The notes: generated by a model not told the origin, from the letters alone. 64,000 nucleotides of DNA from Crocinitomix catalasitica ATCC 23190 (GCF_000621625.1 NZ_JHXV01000009.1:134999-198998), one strand, 5' to 3'; positions 25,801 to 34,673 are shown, counted from the first letter of the stretch. Numbers and translations are program-made.

Positions 25801-27060
25801 GCGTTTGTTGATACAATGGTTTGTTTTGGGTTCCCTTTAGCGCTTGATACAAGAATCTCTACTGAAAACGGACTATGGTCGACTTCTGGTGATGGTATTC
25901 TTGATCCTACTGAAGGCGCAACAACTACTTATACGCATGGTGCATTAGATGGTGAAGGAGCACCTTTCCTGATTTATTTTGAATCTACAGAAAACGGAGG
26001 TTGCCCTGCTATATTTGATACACTAACGGTGAATATTATCCCTACTCCTAATGCGGACTTTGATTTTAACGAAGCTTGTTTTGGTGAAGAAACTACATTT
26101 GAAAATAACTCAAGTAGTACAGATCTAATTGTAGGTTATGAATGGACTTTTGAGCCTGGTTCAACATCAGGTGAAACGAATCCTTCATATCTATTCAGTT
26201 CTGCCGATATGTATGAGGTTGAATTGATTGTTATTTCAGAAAATGGATGTAGTGATACGACTAGAAAAACGGTTGAATCACATGCCATTCCTTTCGTTAA
26301 TTTTGAAGTGCCTAAACCTTGTTTAAAAGGAGGAACAGAATTCTTCGATTTAAGTACTGTTGCTAATGATAGCATTGTGTCATGGACATGGGATTTTGGT
26401 GATTTAAGTAGAAACGATACTGCCCAAAATCCAATCCACATCTATGCTGTTGACGGAACTTATGATATCAGTCTTGGTGTACGTTCGAGTTTCGGTTGTT
26501 TTAACGACACATTAATTTCAGTTTTGATTAATTTAGGTCCTGAAGCCAGATTTAATGCTAACCCCAAAATTGCACACCCATTCCAAGATGTTGTATTTAC
26601 TGATGGTTCAATTGAGAACGGTTCTCCAATAATCGATTGGTCTTGGGATTTTAAGGATGGTGATCCTTCATATCTTCAAAACCCAACTCATGCTTATGAT
26701 GATGCTGGAGAATATTTTGTAGAACTAATTGTTATAGACGAAATTGGTTGTTCAGATACAGCTGTTAAGATGGTTCCAATTTTTCACGGTCCTCTTATCC
26801 CTTCAGCATTCTCTCCAAATGGTGATAATAATAATGATTGGTTAATGTTACTTGGTGCTAATTTTAGTTCAGTTGACTTTACCATTTATAATAACTGGGG
26901 AGAAATTGTTTTCAATACACAGGATGTAAACTCTCCTGGTTGGGATGGAACATTCAAAGATGAACCGCAGCCACTTGGAGTATATGTTTATGTTGCGACA
27001 GTAACTACTTATGACGGAGAAGAACACTTCTTGTCTGGTGATGTTTCATTAATTAGATAA
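22870..27060 (+). CDS. PKD-repeat surface protein with T9SS type B (gliding motility) sorting domain
   Basis: A 1396-residue secreted protein. Signal peptide (to about residue 18, HATHIVGGELSY follows), a Bacteroidota N-terminal module (20-300), about six PKD domains in alternating pairs (WDFGTG then WDFGDG types, residues 305-800), three related non-PKD modules (800-1055), three more PKD domains, and a C-terminal type B sorting domain (FSPNGDNNNDW, YNNWGEIVF, GWDGTFKDEPQPLGVYVY). Type B cargo such as SprB needs a co-encoded SprF/PorP-like protein, and one follows 13 bp downstream. Likely a mobile adhesin or matrix protein; whether this strain glides is unknown. Confidence 0.88.
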   Translation: MKRILILFSIIATLNVHATHIVGGELSYQHLGGSSYYITVKLYKDCNPGVANFPNDVEVEAITGFGLDTLDFIVLPRLGRDTLSPEIDTCAFDPGVCVEEAIYGGIVSLPPMDGGYHLFYQTYARNGSLVNIEDPLLAGESFYAYVPDNKIFFTNSSPVFSVPPPVFVCQSYDLAVDFSATDSDGDSLAYSFYTPYTGRTFDHPEHYDADFYYPTVDLDGTPPDNITFPEVVWGPGFDADNPLNAIGGVGLTISSDGLISGTPEALGQYVLGVMVEEYRDGEKIGEVVRDFQLNVVSCPPPNDALIGAVDGCSGYDITFTNESGLGASDFWWDFGTGNPADTSLLDEPTFDFSAYAPGIFTITLIAEKGSRCADTAYYELALSIIDADFELLDTACTSQVVEFGNRSTTSVITSIDSYTWDFGDGTTSYEENPNHIYSTPGDYTVQLIVESALGCIDSISKSIHIKSPPGAGIRPIMGCVGLDVDFTNTSAADAENFHWNFGTGIAGDTSNVENPSFTFPDYGEYTITLITQHNTPCSDTVTYVLKVSNATADFVASDTTCADILISFEDLSTSNNGSINSWEWNFGDESFSTDENPTHGYTEPGDYTVQLVVLSDIGCTDTITKEIHIDEVPTPAFETSDLCDGLAVDFTNLSSGDATTFWWDFGTGDIADTSIVENPSFTYGSYGSYTVTLTVQKGSDCESSTSIEITVSELVAAADFADTVCIGSLVEFTDLSSTADGTVIDTWEWNIGDLIRSELENPSILFETSGDFDIEFIVTNSVGCTDTLNGNLYVQAAPMASAGIDTAVCVGDPSYDLEGEIFNAESGFWTGMGGVFTPSNTDLNATYFPTLDELVDGVTTLFLTTVGNGYCEAHVDTIHIRYLGTPDVIAMEDISLCNDSLFVNIEATLAFDSNTTWTSSGDGTFDDAEDLLTTYHFGPDDITNGEVILFIDTYNFSGCPNDVDSITITINTPPSMDAFVDTMVCFGFPLALDTRISTENGLWSTSGDGILDPTEGATTTYTHGALDGEGAPFLIYFESTENGGCPAIFDTLTVNIIPTPNADFDFNEACFGEETTFENNSSSTDLIVGYEWTFEPGSTSGETNPSYLFSSADMYEVELIVISENGCSDTTRKTVESHAIPFVNFEVPKPCLKGGTEFFDLSTVANDSIVSWTWDFGDLSRNDTAQNPIHIYAVDGTYDISLGVRSSFGCFNDTLISVLINLGPEARFNANPKIAHPFQDVVFTDGSIENGSPIIDWSWDFKDGDPSYLQNPTHAYDDAGEYFVELIVIDEIGCSDTAVKMVPIFHGPLIPSAFSPNGDNNNDWLMLLGANFSSVDFTIYNNWGEIVFNTQDVNSPGWDGTFKDEPQPLGVYVYVATVTTYDGEEHFLSGDVSLIR

Positions 27061-27073
27061 TGTCGATCAAATC

Positions 27074-28063
27074 ATGAAAAGAATTATTCTATTTTGCTTA
27101 GCAATCTGTACGACCTTTTTGCTTAAAGCGCAAGATTTTCATCTTTCTCAATATGACGCAGCACCTTTAAACGTGAACGCTGGTTTAACGGGTGTGTTTG
27201 AAGGAGATTACAGATTACATGCTCACTATAGAACACAATGGTCTTCTGTCGCTACAAAACCATTCACTACAGGACTGTTTAGTTTTGATGCTAATTTAAA
27301 GAATTGGGGAATTGGATTACAACTCGCTAATTTCAGAGCTGGAACAGGTGGATATAATGTTGCAAGCGTCTTACCTTCTGCCGCCTATAAAATTAGTCTT
27401 GGTAAAAAGAAAAATCATTTTATTACAATTGGTGCACAAGTTGGTTTTTTCCAAAAGTCCATCAACGCGTCGAGTTTAGAATTTGCCAATCAATATGTAA
27501 AAACAAATGGTGGAGAGTTCAATACAACACTTTCTAATAATGAGAATATTGGGAGTAATGGAATTTTTAAGTTAGACATCAACGCTGGCTTCATGTATTA
27601 TTTTGCTAAACAAGGTGTGCGGGTTAATCCTTTCTTTGGTGCGAATTTCTTCCACTTAAACAAACCAACAGAATCATTTTTAAGTGAATCTAATAAATTA
27701 GCTATTCGTCCTCAAGCAGTCGCTGGAGCTCGCGTATTGATCAATCCAAAAATTGCAATCACACCAAAACTTTATTACCAATATCAAGACGAGGCAAGCG
27801 AATTTACAACTGCTGTTACTGGACAGTTTTTTTTAGAAACTTACGACATTTATTTATTGGCGACAGCAATCTTTAGAAATAAAGATGCCGCTATATTTGA
27901 ATTTGGTGCTAAATACGCAAATTTTATAGGTCGTATTAGTTATGATTTTAACACGTCAAGCTTGAACAATGTTTCAAGCGGACGAGGAGGCACAGAACTA
28001 TCGTTAACCTATATTTTTAGCAAAACAAATCCTAATCCAATTCCAACTTGTCCAAAAATATAA
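27074..28063 (+). CDS. Type IX secretion system outer membrane protein, PorP/SprF family
   Basis: A 329-residue outer membrane beta-barrel with signal peptide (MKRIILFCLAICTTFLLKAQ) and the family opening QDFHLSQYDAAPLNVNAGLTG, followed by HYRTQW and alternating beta strands. PorP/SprF proteins link T9SS to particular type B cargo. Position immediately after the type B adhesin and 2 bp before an OmpA/PorE-like gene fits a cargo-specific export and attachment operon. Length is usual for the family. Because genomes carry many SprF paralogues, this is more likely a dedicated one than the core PorP. Confidence 0.9.
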   Translation: MKRIILFCLAICTTFLLKAQDFHLSQYDAAPLNVNAGLTGVFEGDYRLHAHYRTQWSSVATKPFTTGLFSFDANLKNWGIGLQLANFRAGTGGYNVASVLPSAAYKISLGKKKNHFITIGAQVGFFQKSINASSLEFANQYVKTNGGEFNTTLSNNENIGSNGIFKLDINAGFMYYFAKQGVRVNPFFGANFFHLNKPTESFLSESNKLAIRPQAVAGARVLINPKIAITPKLYYQYQDEASEFTTAVTGQFFLETYDIYLLATAIFRNKDAAIFEFGAKYANFIGRISYDFNTSSLNNVSSGRGGTELSLTYIFSKTNPNPIPTCPKI

Positions 28064-28065
28064 GC

Positions 28066-30171
28066 ATGAAACTTTTTCAAACACTTTTTGCGCTATTCTT
28101 GACATTCTCACTATTTGGTCAAAGTAATAATGAATTAATTAGATTGGGTGACGCAGCCATGGTGAATGGCCAATACACGAATGCAGTCTATTATTATGCC
28201 TATACGCTATATAAAATAGAAAAGGAAGAAGACGCATCTTATTATCCTTACGAAATCAGTACAAATTTAAAAGCTCCAGAAAAAAACGATCAAGGTGCTT
28301 TGACGCCACCAAAAAATCCAACGGCCAAAGAAATTATTACAATTCATAAGTTGGCATTGGCTTATTTAAAATCTGACGATTATAGAAATAGCGAGACATG
28401 GTTTGAAAGTGCGATTCAGTATCCAATTGAAACGGATCCGAATGCAAGATACTTTTACGGTTTGACATTGATGTACAACGATAAATTTGAATTGGCTCAA
28501 CAACAATTAGAGCTGTTTCAGGAAGAGAATAATTTACCCGATAGTAAATACCAAAAATTAGCTGCGGATCAAATTGTCAATTGTCAATTTGCCTTAAATC
28601 CTAACAACACCAATAATGACATTCGTGCTTACCTAATGGAAGGTCAGTTTAACGAAGGTTCGACCAGTTTTGGAATGCAATTCTCTAAAAGCGATGCCAT
28701 TCTTTTTTCAAGTGCTCGAATTGACAGTATTGTTGATCCAGCCGCAAAACCAGTTGAAAACGAAAAGTATTTATTAGATATTTACCAAGCGCATTTAGAT
28801 GAAGATGGTAATTATAAGGATGCTGAAAAATTTCCTTTGATTATCAATAGTCCTGAATTTCATGAAGCGAGTGCAGTGCTGTCACCTGATGGATATAGTA
28901 TGTTTTTTACGAGAATGAATCCAGAGAACAAAAACGAAACTGAGATTTATGTAAGTAAGAAATATAATAATAACTGGATGCAGCCTTTAAAAATGGATGC
29001 CAACGTGAATCAACCTGGTTTCAGATCACTTTCCCCCTATTTCTCTCCGTTGGATTCAACTTTGTATTATGCTTCAAATAGACCGGGCGGTTTAGGTGGA
29101 TTGGATATTTGGGCGACGAAAATAAACGAAAATGGAGAGACTCAGCCACCTGTTAATTTAGGCAGTCAAATCAATACCATTAGTGATGAATTTTCTCCTT
29201 TTTTCCATTTGCCGACAATGGTGATGTATTATTCTTCTGGAGGACATATTGGATTTGGTGGTCAAGATATATTCTACAATAAATGGGATCCGGATGCTAA
29301 CACTTTTAGCGAAGCAATTAATGCTGGAGCGCCAATTAATTCATCAAGAGATGACAGTTATTTTGTACTCAACCCTCCGCAGGAATTTGGATATGTTACT
29401 TCTAACCGATCTGAATGTACGGATTGTGACTCTATTTACAACTTAAAAGTACACTGTAATCGACTATTTGAAATTAGAATACCCGATTTAGAATTCAGTA
29501 TTAATGGATTTGTTTATGATAAGACGACCAATAAAGTTTTACCGAATGCGCGGGTAGATTTTAAAGATGTTACATACACTTGGGAACATTTCTCTATTCA
29601 AACAGACGAAAACGGTTATTATGAGCATGATTTGATTCCTAATTTAGAATTGTTCATGAAGGCCTCTTTACATGATTATTTTGCTGACAAGGCTATTATA
29701 TCAACAGTTAACGAAGTGGAATCACGTGTGTTTAATCAAGACTTTTATTTAGAACGAATTCCAGACACGGAGATTACGATTGAAGGAATTGAATACGATT
29801 TTGACAAGGCTACTATTCGACCAGAATCAGCAATTATCTTGAATAAGTTGATTGAGTTCCTTGAATTAAATGATAATATTAAAATTGAGATTCGATCACA
29901 TACAGATTACAGAGGTAATGATGATTACAACTATGATTTATCAGAGAGAAGAGCACAAAGTGTTGTTGATTATTTGATAGAACACGGTATAGATTTTGAT
30001 CGATTGGTACCACAAGGATATGGCGAAACAATGCCTGCAGAGATCCCTGGTCCTGATGGAGAAATGGTTACTTTAACATTCCAATATATCCAAAGCATTC
30101 CTTGGGAAAATCGAGAAGAAGCCCATCAACGAAATAGACGAACAGCATTCTTTGTTCTTGAACAGAAATAA
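28066..30171 (+). CDS. PorE-like OmpA family protein (TPR, PD40 propeller, CRD, OmpA)
   Basis: About 701 residues from the ATG at 28066; an upstream in-frame TTG at 28048 lies inside porP and is not needed. Signal peptide, N-terminal TPR helices (to about 185), PD40-type beta-propeller (about 195-465, with LSPDGYSMFFTR and YYASNRPGGLGGLDIW), a carboxypeptidase-regulatory-like fold (about 475-560, FSINGFVYDKTTNKVLPNA), and a C-terminal OmpA peptidoglycan-binding domain (YDFDKATIRPES to GYGE). This order is that of PorE, which anchors T9SS to peptidoglycan. Here it probably anchors the adhesin/SprF module; operonic with both. Confidence 0.88.
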   Translation: MKLFQTLFALFLTFSLFGQSNNELIRLGDAAMVNGQYTNAVYYYAYTLYKIEKEEDASYYPYEISTNLKAPEKNDQGALTPPKNPTAKEIITIHKLALAYLKSDDYRNSETWFESAIQYPIETDPNARYFYGLTLMYNDKFELAQQQLELFQEENNLPDSKYQKLAADQIVNCQFALNPNNTNNDIRAYLMEGQFNEGSTSFGMQFSKSDAILFSSARIDSIVDPAAKPVENEKYLLDIYQAHLDEDGNYKDAEKFPLIINSPEFHEASAVLSPDGYSMFFTRMNPENKNETEIYVSKKYNNNWMQPLKMDANVNQPGFRSLSPYFSPLDSTLYYASNRPGGLGGLDIWATKINENGETQPPVNLGSQINTISDEFSPFFHLPTMVMYYSSGGHIGFGGQDIFYNKWDPDANTFSEAINAGAPINSSRDDSYFVLNPPQEFGYVTSNRSECTDCDSIYNLKVHCNRLFEIRIPDLEFSINGFVYDKTTNKVLPNARVDFKDVTYTWEHFSIQTDENGYYEHDLIPNLELFMKASLHDYFADKAIISTVNEVESRVFNQDFYLERIPDTEITIEGIEYDFDKATIRPESAIILNKLIEFLELNDNIKIEIRSHTDYRGNDDYNYDLSERRAQSVVDYLIEHGIDFDRLVPQGYGETMPAEIPGPDGEMVTLTFQYIQSIPWENREEAHQRNRRTAFFVLEQK

Positions 30172-30179
30172 TCCTTTTA

Positions 30180-30205
30180 AAAACGCTCGAAATATCGAGC
30201 GTTTT
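30180..30205 (+). terminator. Rho-independent terminator after the PorE-like gene
   Basis: AAAACGCTCGA (30180-30190), a 4-nt loop, then TCGAGCGTTTT (30195-30205) continuing into T-rich sequence: an 11-bp perfect stem 8 bp after the stop codon. Confidence 0.9.
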
Positions 30206-30211
30206 TATTTT

Positions 30212-30219
30212 TATCTTTG
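30212..30219 (+). promoter_or_regulatory. Promoter -7 box for the FKBP pair
   Basis: TATCTTTG fits TAnnTTTG exactly, 15 bp before the ATG at 30235. It also argues against the upstream TTG at 30217, which lies within the box. Confidence 0.6.
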
Positions 30220-30234
30220 CACAAAAAATTAAGC

Positions 30235-30837
30235 ATGACAGAATTAAAAGAAGCAGCAAGCTATAGTGTTGGTATGAGTATTGGTCAAAGTTTAAAGGAG
30301 CAAAACCTTGACAATCTTGATATGAAATCCTTTTCAGAAGGAATCCAAGCGATATTCAATGATGAAAAAACAAAATTTACGCCCGAAGAGGCAAACAGTA
30401 AAATTGGTGCATACTTAAATGCGATCAATGCGTCAAAATTTGAAAAAAACAAAACTGAAGGTGAACAGTTTTTAGCGAACAATGCTAAAAGTGATGACGT
30501 TGTAACACTGCCTTCTGGACTTCAATATAAAATTGTTGAAAACGGAACTGGCGCTAAGCCAACAGCCACATCTCAAGTATCTGTTCATTATCATGGTTCT
30601 TTAATTAACGGGATGGTTTTTGATAGCAGTATCGAAAGAGGAACGCCTGCATCTTTTGGTGTAAACCAAGTAATTAAAGGTTGGACAGAAGCACTTCAAT
30701 TGATGCCTGCAGGTTCTAAATGGACATTATACATTCCACATGATTTAGCTTATGGTGCAACTCCACAACCTGGTGGACCGATTGAACCTTATGCAACGTT
30801 GATTTTTGATGTTGAACTAATTGATATCTTATCTTAA
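30235..30837 (+). CDS. FKBP-type peptidyl-prolyl isomerase, cytoplasmic
   Basis: A 200-residue Mip/FklB-like isomerase with an N-terminal helical dimerisation domain (ASYSVGMSIGQSLKEQ, to about 85) and a C-terminal FKBP domain (about 90-200: SGLQYKIVENGTG, VHYHGSLINGMVFDSS, GWTEALQLMPAGSKW, IPHDLAYG, LIFDVELIDI). There is no signal peptide, so it should act in the cytoplasm, catalysing proline isomerisation and aiding folding. It is followed with no gap by a lipoprotein FKBP, suggesting paired chaperones for the two compartments. Confidence 0.92.
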   Translation: MTELKEAASYSVGMSIGQSLKEQNLDNLDMKSFSEGIQAIFNDEKTKFTPEEANSKIGAYLNAINASKFEKNKTEGEQFLANNAKSDDVVTLPSGLQYKIVENGTGAKPTATSQVSVHYHGSLINGMVFDSSIERGTPASFGVNQVIKGWTEALQLMPAGSKWTLYIPHDLAYGATPQPGGPIEPYATLIFDVELIDILS

Positions 30838-31773
30838 ATGAAAAATCTATTTTATACAATTGGTCTTATTACATTTTTAGTCGCTTGTAATGGTAACCCA
30901 GATCAAGAAACAACAACGAATGAAACCGTAGACGCTCCTTTAGATTCGTTAAAATTCGAAAATTATAATGATCAAATTAGCTATTCTATAGGTTTAGATC
31001 ATGGTGCTGGTTGCGCAACAGTTTATTCTGGCGAGCAAACAAAAGGCAAATTTGTAATTGCCGAAGTTGCAGCTGGTGTAACGGATTATTTAGCTGACAA
31101 TCCTCTTCGAATTAAAGCTTCAACAATTGATAGCTTATTAGGATTATATCTTGCTCCTCAAGGGCAAGTTGATTCATCTAAAGTCAGTATCAATGATGCG
31201 AGTTATGCGATTGGTTTAGGTGAAGCCCAATTCTTAGTAAACTCTTTAGTTGCTCGAGGTATAGATCAGAATATTGAGATTGATAAATTAGTAGAAGGTA
31301 TTAATGACGGTATTGCTGGAAAAAATAGAGGTTTATCTCTTGAAGATGCACGTAATATGGTTTATGCTTACTATATCGAGTTAAACAAAAGTTTAGGTGA
31401 CAAATTCCTTTCTGAAAACAAACTAAAAGACAGTGTTATTACAACTGCTAGTGGTTTACAATACCAAGTAATCAAAGAAGGTAATGGCAAGAGACCAAAT
31501 TTAACAGACTCTTGTGTTGTACATTATACAGGTAGATTTATTGATGGGAGAGTTTTCGAATCGACAGTGGAAAGCCAAAGACCTGCACAATTCACTCCAA
31601 TGGGTGTAATTTTAGGTTGGCAAGAAGGTTTACAATTAATGAAAGAAGGCGGAAAAACAAGATTCTTTATTCCTTTTAATTTGGCTTATGGCGAAAACGG
31701 AAGTGGTAAAATAGAACCTTACTCTACCCTAGTTTTTGATATCGAATTAATTAAAGTAATACGATTTAAATAA
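30838..31773 (+). CDS. FKBP-type peptidyl-prolyl isomerase lipoprotein with duplicated N-terminal domain
   Basis: A 311-residue protein whose ATG directly follows the stop of the preceding FKBP gene. It has a lipoprotein signal (LITFLVAC), then two successive FKBP_N-like helical segments (SYSIGLDHG at about 42 and SYAIGLGEAQF at about 121), then the FKBP catalytic domain (about 195-310: SGLQYQVIKEG, VHYTGRFIDGRVFES, GWQEGLQLM, IPFNLAYGE). Most relatives have one such N-terminal domain, so this looks like an internal duplication. It should sit in the periplasm or outer membrane and fold exported proteins. Its 3' end overlaps the convergent HTTM gene by 8 bp. Confidence 0.88.
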   Translation: MKNLFYTIGLITFLVACNGNPDQETTTNETVDAPLDSLKFENYNDQISYSIGLDHGAGCATVYSGEQTKGKFVIAEVAAGVTDYLADNPLRIKASTIDSLLGLYLAPQGQVDSSKVSINDASYAIGLGEAQFLVNSLVARGIDQNIEIDKLVEGINDGIAGKNRGLSLEDARNMVYAYYIELNKSLGDKFLSENKLKDSVITTASGLQYQVIKEGNGKRPNLTDSCVVHYTGRFIDGRVFESTVESQRPAQFTPMGVILGWQEGLQLMKEGGKTRFFIPFNLAYGENGSGKIEPYSTLVFDIELIKVIRFK

Positions 31774-32710
31774 CTGATTTGACATTACGTTTAAACCGAT
31801 TCTTAAAACGGTGAATACGCGCATTGTCTATAAATAAAATATAAGTTATAATCATTATACAACCAAAAGTGAAGATCCCCATTCCTATGGCAATTGATAC
31901 ATGTAGTATTACGCCTAGAATTAAAAAGGGGATCTTCACTTTTTTTACCCAAACAATTATTGGGAATAAAATCTGATAAGCCAAAGTTGTATATGTTGCA
32001 ACGGCAGAAAGCACATAACTATCCTTAAATATACGCTTCATCATCCCATTAGAAAAGGACTCTATTTGACTGATGTACATAAGTGCATTCCCTGAAATCC
32101 AATCAATATCTAATAGCTTATAAAAGGTAGAAAAGAAATACAAAACAAATATTTGTATTATAATGATCACATAAAAAGTGTTGTTCAATAAATTTTGCCA
32201 ATCATTAAAAACAGGAGCAACCTCTGACTTAGATCGATCGATAAAACGAATATTAGGACGATTAGACTGATGAATAAACATCATATAAAAAAGTAGAATA
32301 TTTACCAATACTTCCCCCCCTGTAAAAGCTAAATATCCTTTCAAGAATAGATTTGCAGTGAAAAAATAAATGAATACGGATGAAATTTTCGGAAAAACAT
32401 TTAAAATTCCGAGGATAAGAAAAATTATCTGCCCTCCTAAAAACACTTTATAAATCCAGGTATACGCTAAATTCCATGGGTGACTTAGCACATTTAAAAT
32501 GCCGTAACTTCCTTGATAATACCATGGAATATTTGATCGCCAACCTCTAGTTCCAACCAGCCCATCATATCCGAATATTTCACTAGCTATTGGCAATAAG
32601 CTTATCGTATTCAATAATAAAAAAACATAGAGCGTTAATCGAAACAGCTCGTATTTTTCCCAATTGGGAAAAGGCATAATAAACCTGTTTGCGATTTCTC
32701 CTATTTTCAT
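31766..32710 (-). CDS. HTTM domain (gamma-carboxylase-related) integral membrane protein
   Basis: A 314-residue polytopic protein with about six to seven hydrophobic helices. The pattern (short amphipathic start with R-LTLY, G-x4-GYDGLVGTRGW loop, a FLKGYLAFTGGEVLV helix and a basic C-terminus) suits the HTTM family, the membrane part related to vitamin K-dependent gamma-carboxylase. No carboxylase catalytic luminal domain is present, so enzymatic activity is not implied. Its start overlaps the stop of the DUF5819-like gene by 4 bp; the two probably act as a complex of unknown function. Confidence 0.68.
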   Translation of the reverse strand: MKIGEIANRFIMPFPNWEKYELFRLTLYVFLLLNTISLLPIASEIFGYDGLVGTRGWRSNIPWYYQGSYGILNVLSHPWNLAYTWIYKVFLGGQIIFLILGILNVFPKISSVFIYFFTANLFLKGYLAFTGGEVLVNILLFYMMFIHQSNRPNIRFIDRSKSEVAPVFNDWQNLLNNTFYVIIIIQIFVLYFFSTFYKLLDIDWISGNALMYISQIESFSNGMMKRIFKDSYVLSAVATYTTLAYQILFPIIVWVKKVKIPFLILGVILHVSIAIGMGIFTFGCIMIITYILFIDNARIHRFKNRFKRNVKSVI

Positions 32711-33276
32711 AAATTAATTTTCGGTAAATACAGCACACCCTTTTTACCAGTTTTCACATTTAAATAATCATATCGCACCACATAAGCTTGAACTCCAGTT
32801 ATCCCATTTATTCTTGAATAACCTTTAACATAATTCTGTAATTTTCGGTAAGAATAGCCCTTTCTAAAGTCAGACCATTGTTCAGGATTCATAGTCTCAG
32901 TATCAATTAAATCCAAATAGTCAATATCTACTTGCACCCAATACGCCATATTACTTTCAGCTAATGCCAGCTCCCCGTAGAAGGTAAACCTTGTTTCCAT
33001 ATGGCGTTTTAGGGCATTTAACGCTGGCCTTATCCAAATTGATGAATCACCATTTTTAAAATAATACTTCACTTCAATTGTTGATTGAATTACCGGTGCA
33101 GGTGCAAACATATTCCATTTTTGGTCGAATACTGGGCTGACATAATGCGCAGCCATACCTTGTACTTTTTCAGGAATAATATTCGGCGGGAAAGCATAAA
33201 TTATTATACATACAAAATGAAAAATGACAAAAAATAATGCCAACCATCCTTTGTGTATTTTATTTTTAGGATTCAA
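32707..33276 (-). CDS. DUF5819-like membrane-anchored protein
   Basis: A 189-residue protein with one N-terminal helix (LALFFVIFHFVCIIIYAF) and a large, probably extracytoplasmic, domain. The segment YVSPVFDQKWNMFAPAP matches the 'Q-x-W-x-(L/M)-FAP-x-P' motif I associate with DUF5819-type proteins that accompany HTTM genes. It is coupled by an ATGA overlap to the HTTM gene downstream. No catalytic residues can be pointed out. The pairing is seen; the family label is from memory and moderately sure. Confidence 0.6.
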   Translation of the reverse strand: MNPKNKIHKGWLALFFVIFHFVCIIIYAFPPNIIPEKVQGMAAHYVSPVFDQKWNMFAPAPVIQSTIEVKYYFKNGDSSIWIRPALNALKRHMETRFTFYGELALAESNMAYWVQVDIDYLDLIDTETMNPEQWSDFRKGYSYRKLQNYVKGYSRINGITGVQAYVVRYDYLNVKTGKKGVLYLPKINL

Positions 33277-33398
33277 ATCAATAATATATTTATTAACTTT
33301 AATTTTGATAAAAATAAGAATATTAGTCTATTAATATTTGATCTAGTTTTACATAAGAAAAATTAATTATAAATCCTTGATAGCATTGCATCCGAAAT

Positions 33399-34667
33399 AT
33401 GATTGTATTTAGATTATTCCTTTTAGTTTTTAGTTTCTCTTTAGCAGTTAATTGCCAAGAAATCCCAGATTATTATCAGAATGGCCAGATCAAAGAAACG
33501 GGGAAATTTAAGCAAGAATTAAAACATGGAAAATGGACCTATTTCTATGAAAATGGCAATAAACGTGCTTATGGAAAGTTTAAAAAGGGGAAAGAAAATG
33601 GGAACTGGCAATACTTTTACGAGAATACGCATTTATTTGAGGAAGGTAAATGGTTAGATGGAAATAAAACTGGATTTTGGAATACGTATTATCCAAATGG
33701 TAATATTGAACACAGTGGTTTTTATTTAAACAATAAGGCAACAGGCATTTGGACTTATCAATATCCTTTAGGCGCATTGAAAAGTAAAGGTGTATTTGTT
33801 GATGATTTACAACACGGAAAATGGACTTATTTTTATGAGAATGGTCAAATTAAAGAAGTGGGGAATTGGAAAAACAATTTGAATGATAGTATCTGGACGT
33901 ATTATAATGAAAACGGAACACTTAAGAAAAAAGGAAGTTGGGAAGACAATAAACAAATTGGAAAGTGGGAATATTATAATGAAGAAGGACAACTAACGGA
34001 GACCGGAAATTGGAAAAACGGTTTGCAAGATGGACTTTGGCAATATTTTGATGCCAATAGTCAACTTAAAGAAGAAGGAAATTGGCAATCAGGACATCAA
34101 ATAGGAACTTGGCTATATTATGATAGCACTGGTAATATTTATAAGGAAGGAATGTGGGACAATGTCAAGAATTCTGGACATTGGAAATATTATTATCCTT
34201 CAAAAGCTTTAAAAAAGGAAGGTATTAGAACAAACGGATTTCCAATTGGACAGTGGAAGTTTTACTATGAAAATGGGCGTATTTATATGCTAGGAAAATA
34301 TGATGAAGAAGGACACGAAGAAGGCGTTTGGCAAACATTTTATGAAAATGGCAATTTAATGCATAAAGGGAGTTGGAAGGCAGGTGAACAAGATGGAAAA
34401 TGGGAATATTATACCGAAAATGGCACAATATCTGAGGTTGGTAAATGGAATGAGGGTGAACAAGACGAATTATGGTTATATTATAATGAAAAGGGGCAAT
34501 TAAGTTATCAAGGCTATTGGCAAAAAGGAATGCAACATGGAGAATGGACATATTATCATGAAAATGGCAATATAAAAAGGCAAGGAAAATACGATTTTGG
34601 AGTTGCCATTGGCGAATGGAAATTGTACAATAAGAAAGGTAAATTTATTTCATCAGAAGAATTTTAA
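33399..34667 (+). CDS. Secreted MORN-repeat protein (about 16 repeats)
   Basis: A 422-residue protein with a signal peptide (MIVFRLFLLVFSFSLAVNCQ) followed almost wholly by tandem repeats of about 23 residues, each like YYENGxLKxxGxWKxGxxxGxW. I count 16 GxW-type units. This is the MORN_2/YwqK-like repeat class: a long ribbon of beta-hairpins, often annotated as a toxin-antitoxin 'antitoxin', a label with little meaning here because no toxin gene is adjacent. It ends 6 bp before relA/spoT, implying one transcript. Location is predicted periplasmic or outer-surface. Confidence 0.85.
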   Translation: MIVFRLFLLVFSFSLAVNCQEIPDYYQNGQIKETGKFKQELKHGKWTYFYENGNKRAYGKFKKGKENGNWQYFYENTHLFEEGKWLDGNKTGFWNTYYPNGNIEHSGFYLNNKATGIWTYQYPLGALKSKGVFVDDLQHGKWTYFYENGQIKEVGNWKNNLNDSIWTYYNENGTLKKKGSWEDNKQIGKWEYYNEEGQLTETGNWKNGLQDGLWQYFDANSQLKEEGNWQSGHQIGTWLYYDSTGNIYKEGMWDNVKNSGHWKYYYPSKALKKEGIRTNGFPIGQWKFYYENGRIYMLGKYDEEGHEEGVWQTFYENGNLMHKGSWKAGEQDGKWEYYTENGTISEVGKWNEGEQDELWLYYNEKGQLSYQGYWQKGMQHGEWTYYHENGNIKRQGKYDFGVAIGEWKLYNKKGKFISSEEF

Positions 34668-34673
34668 TAAAAC

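Noticed and set aside
33399-34667. Toxin-antitoxin 'antitoxin' reading of the MORN protein
   Set aside because: The YwqK label reflects repeat similarity only. The protein is exported and no toxin gene is adjacent.
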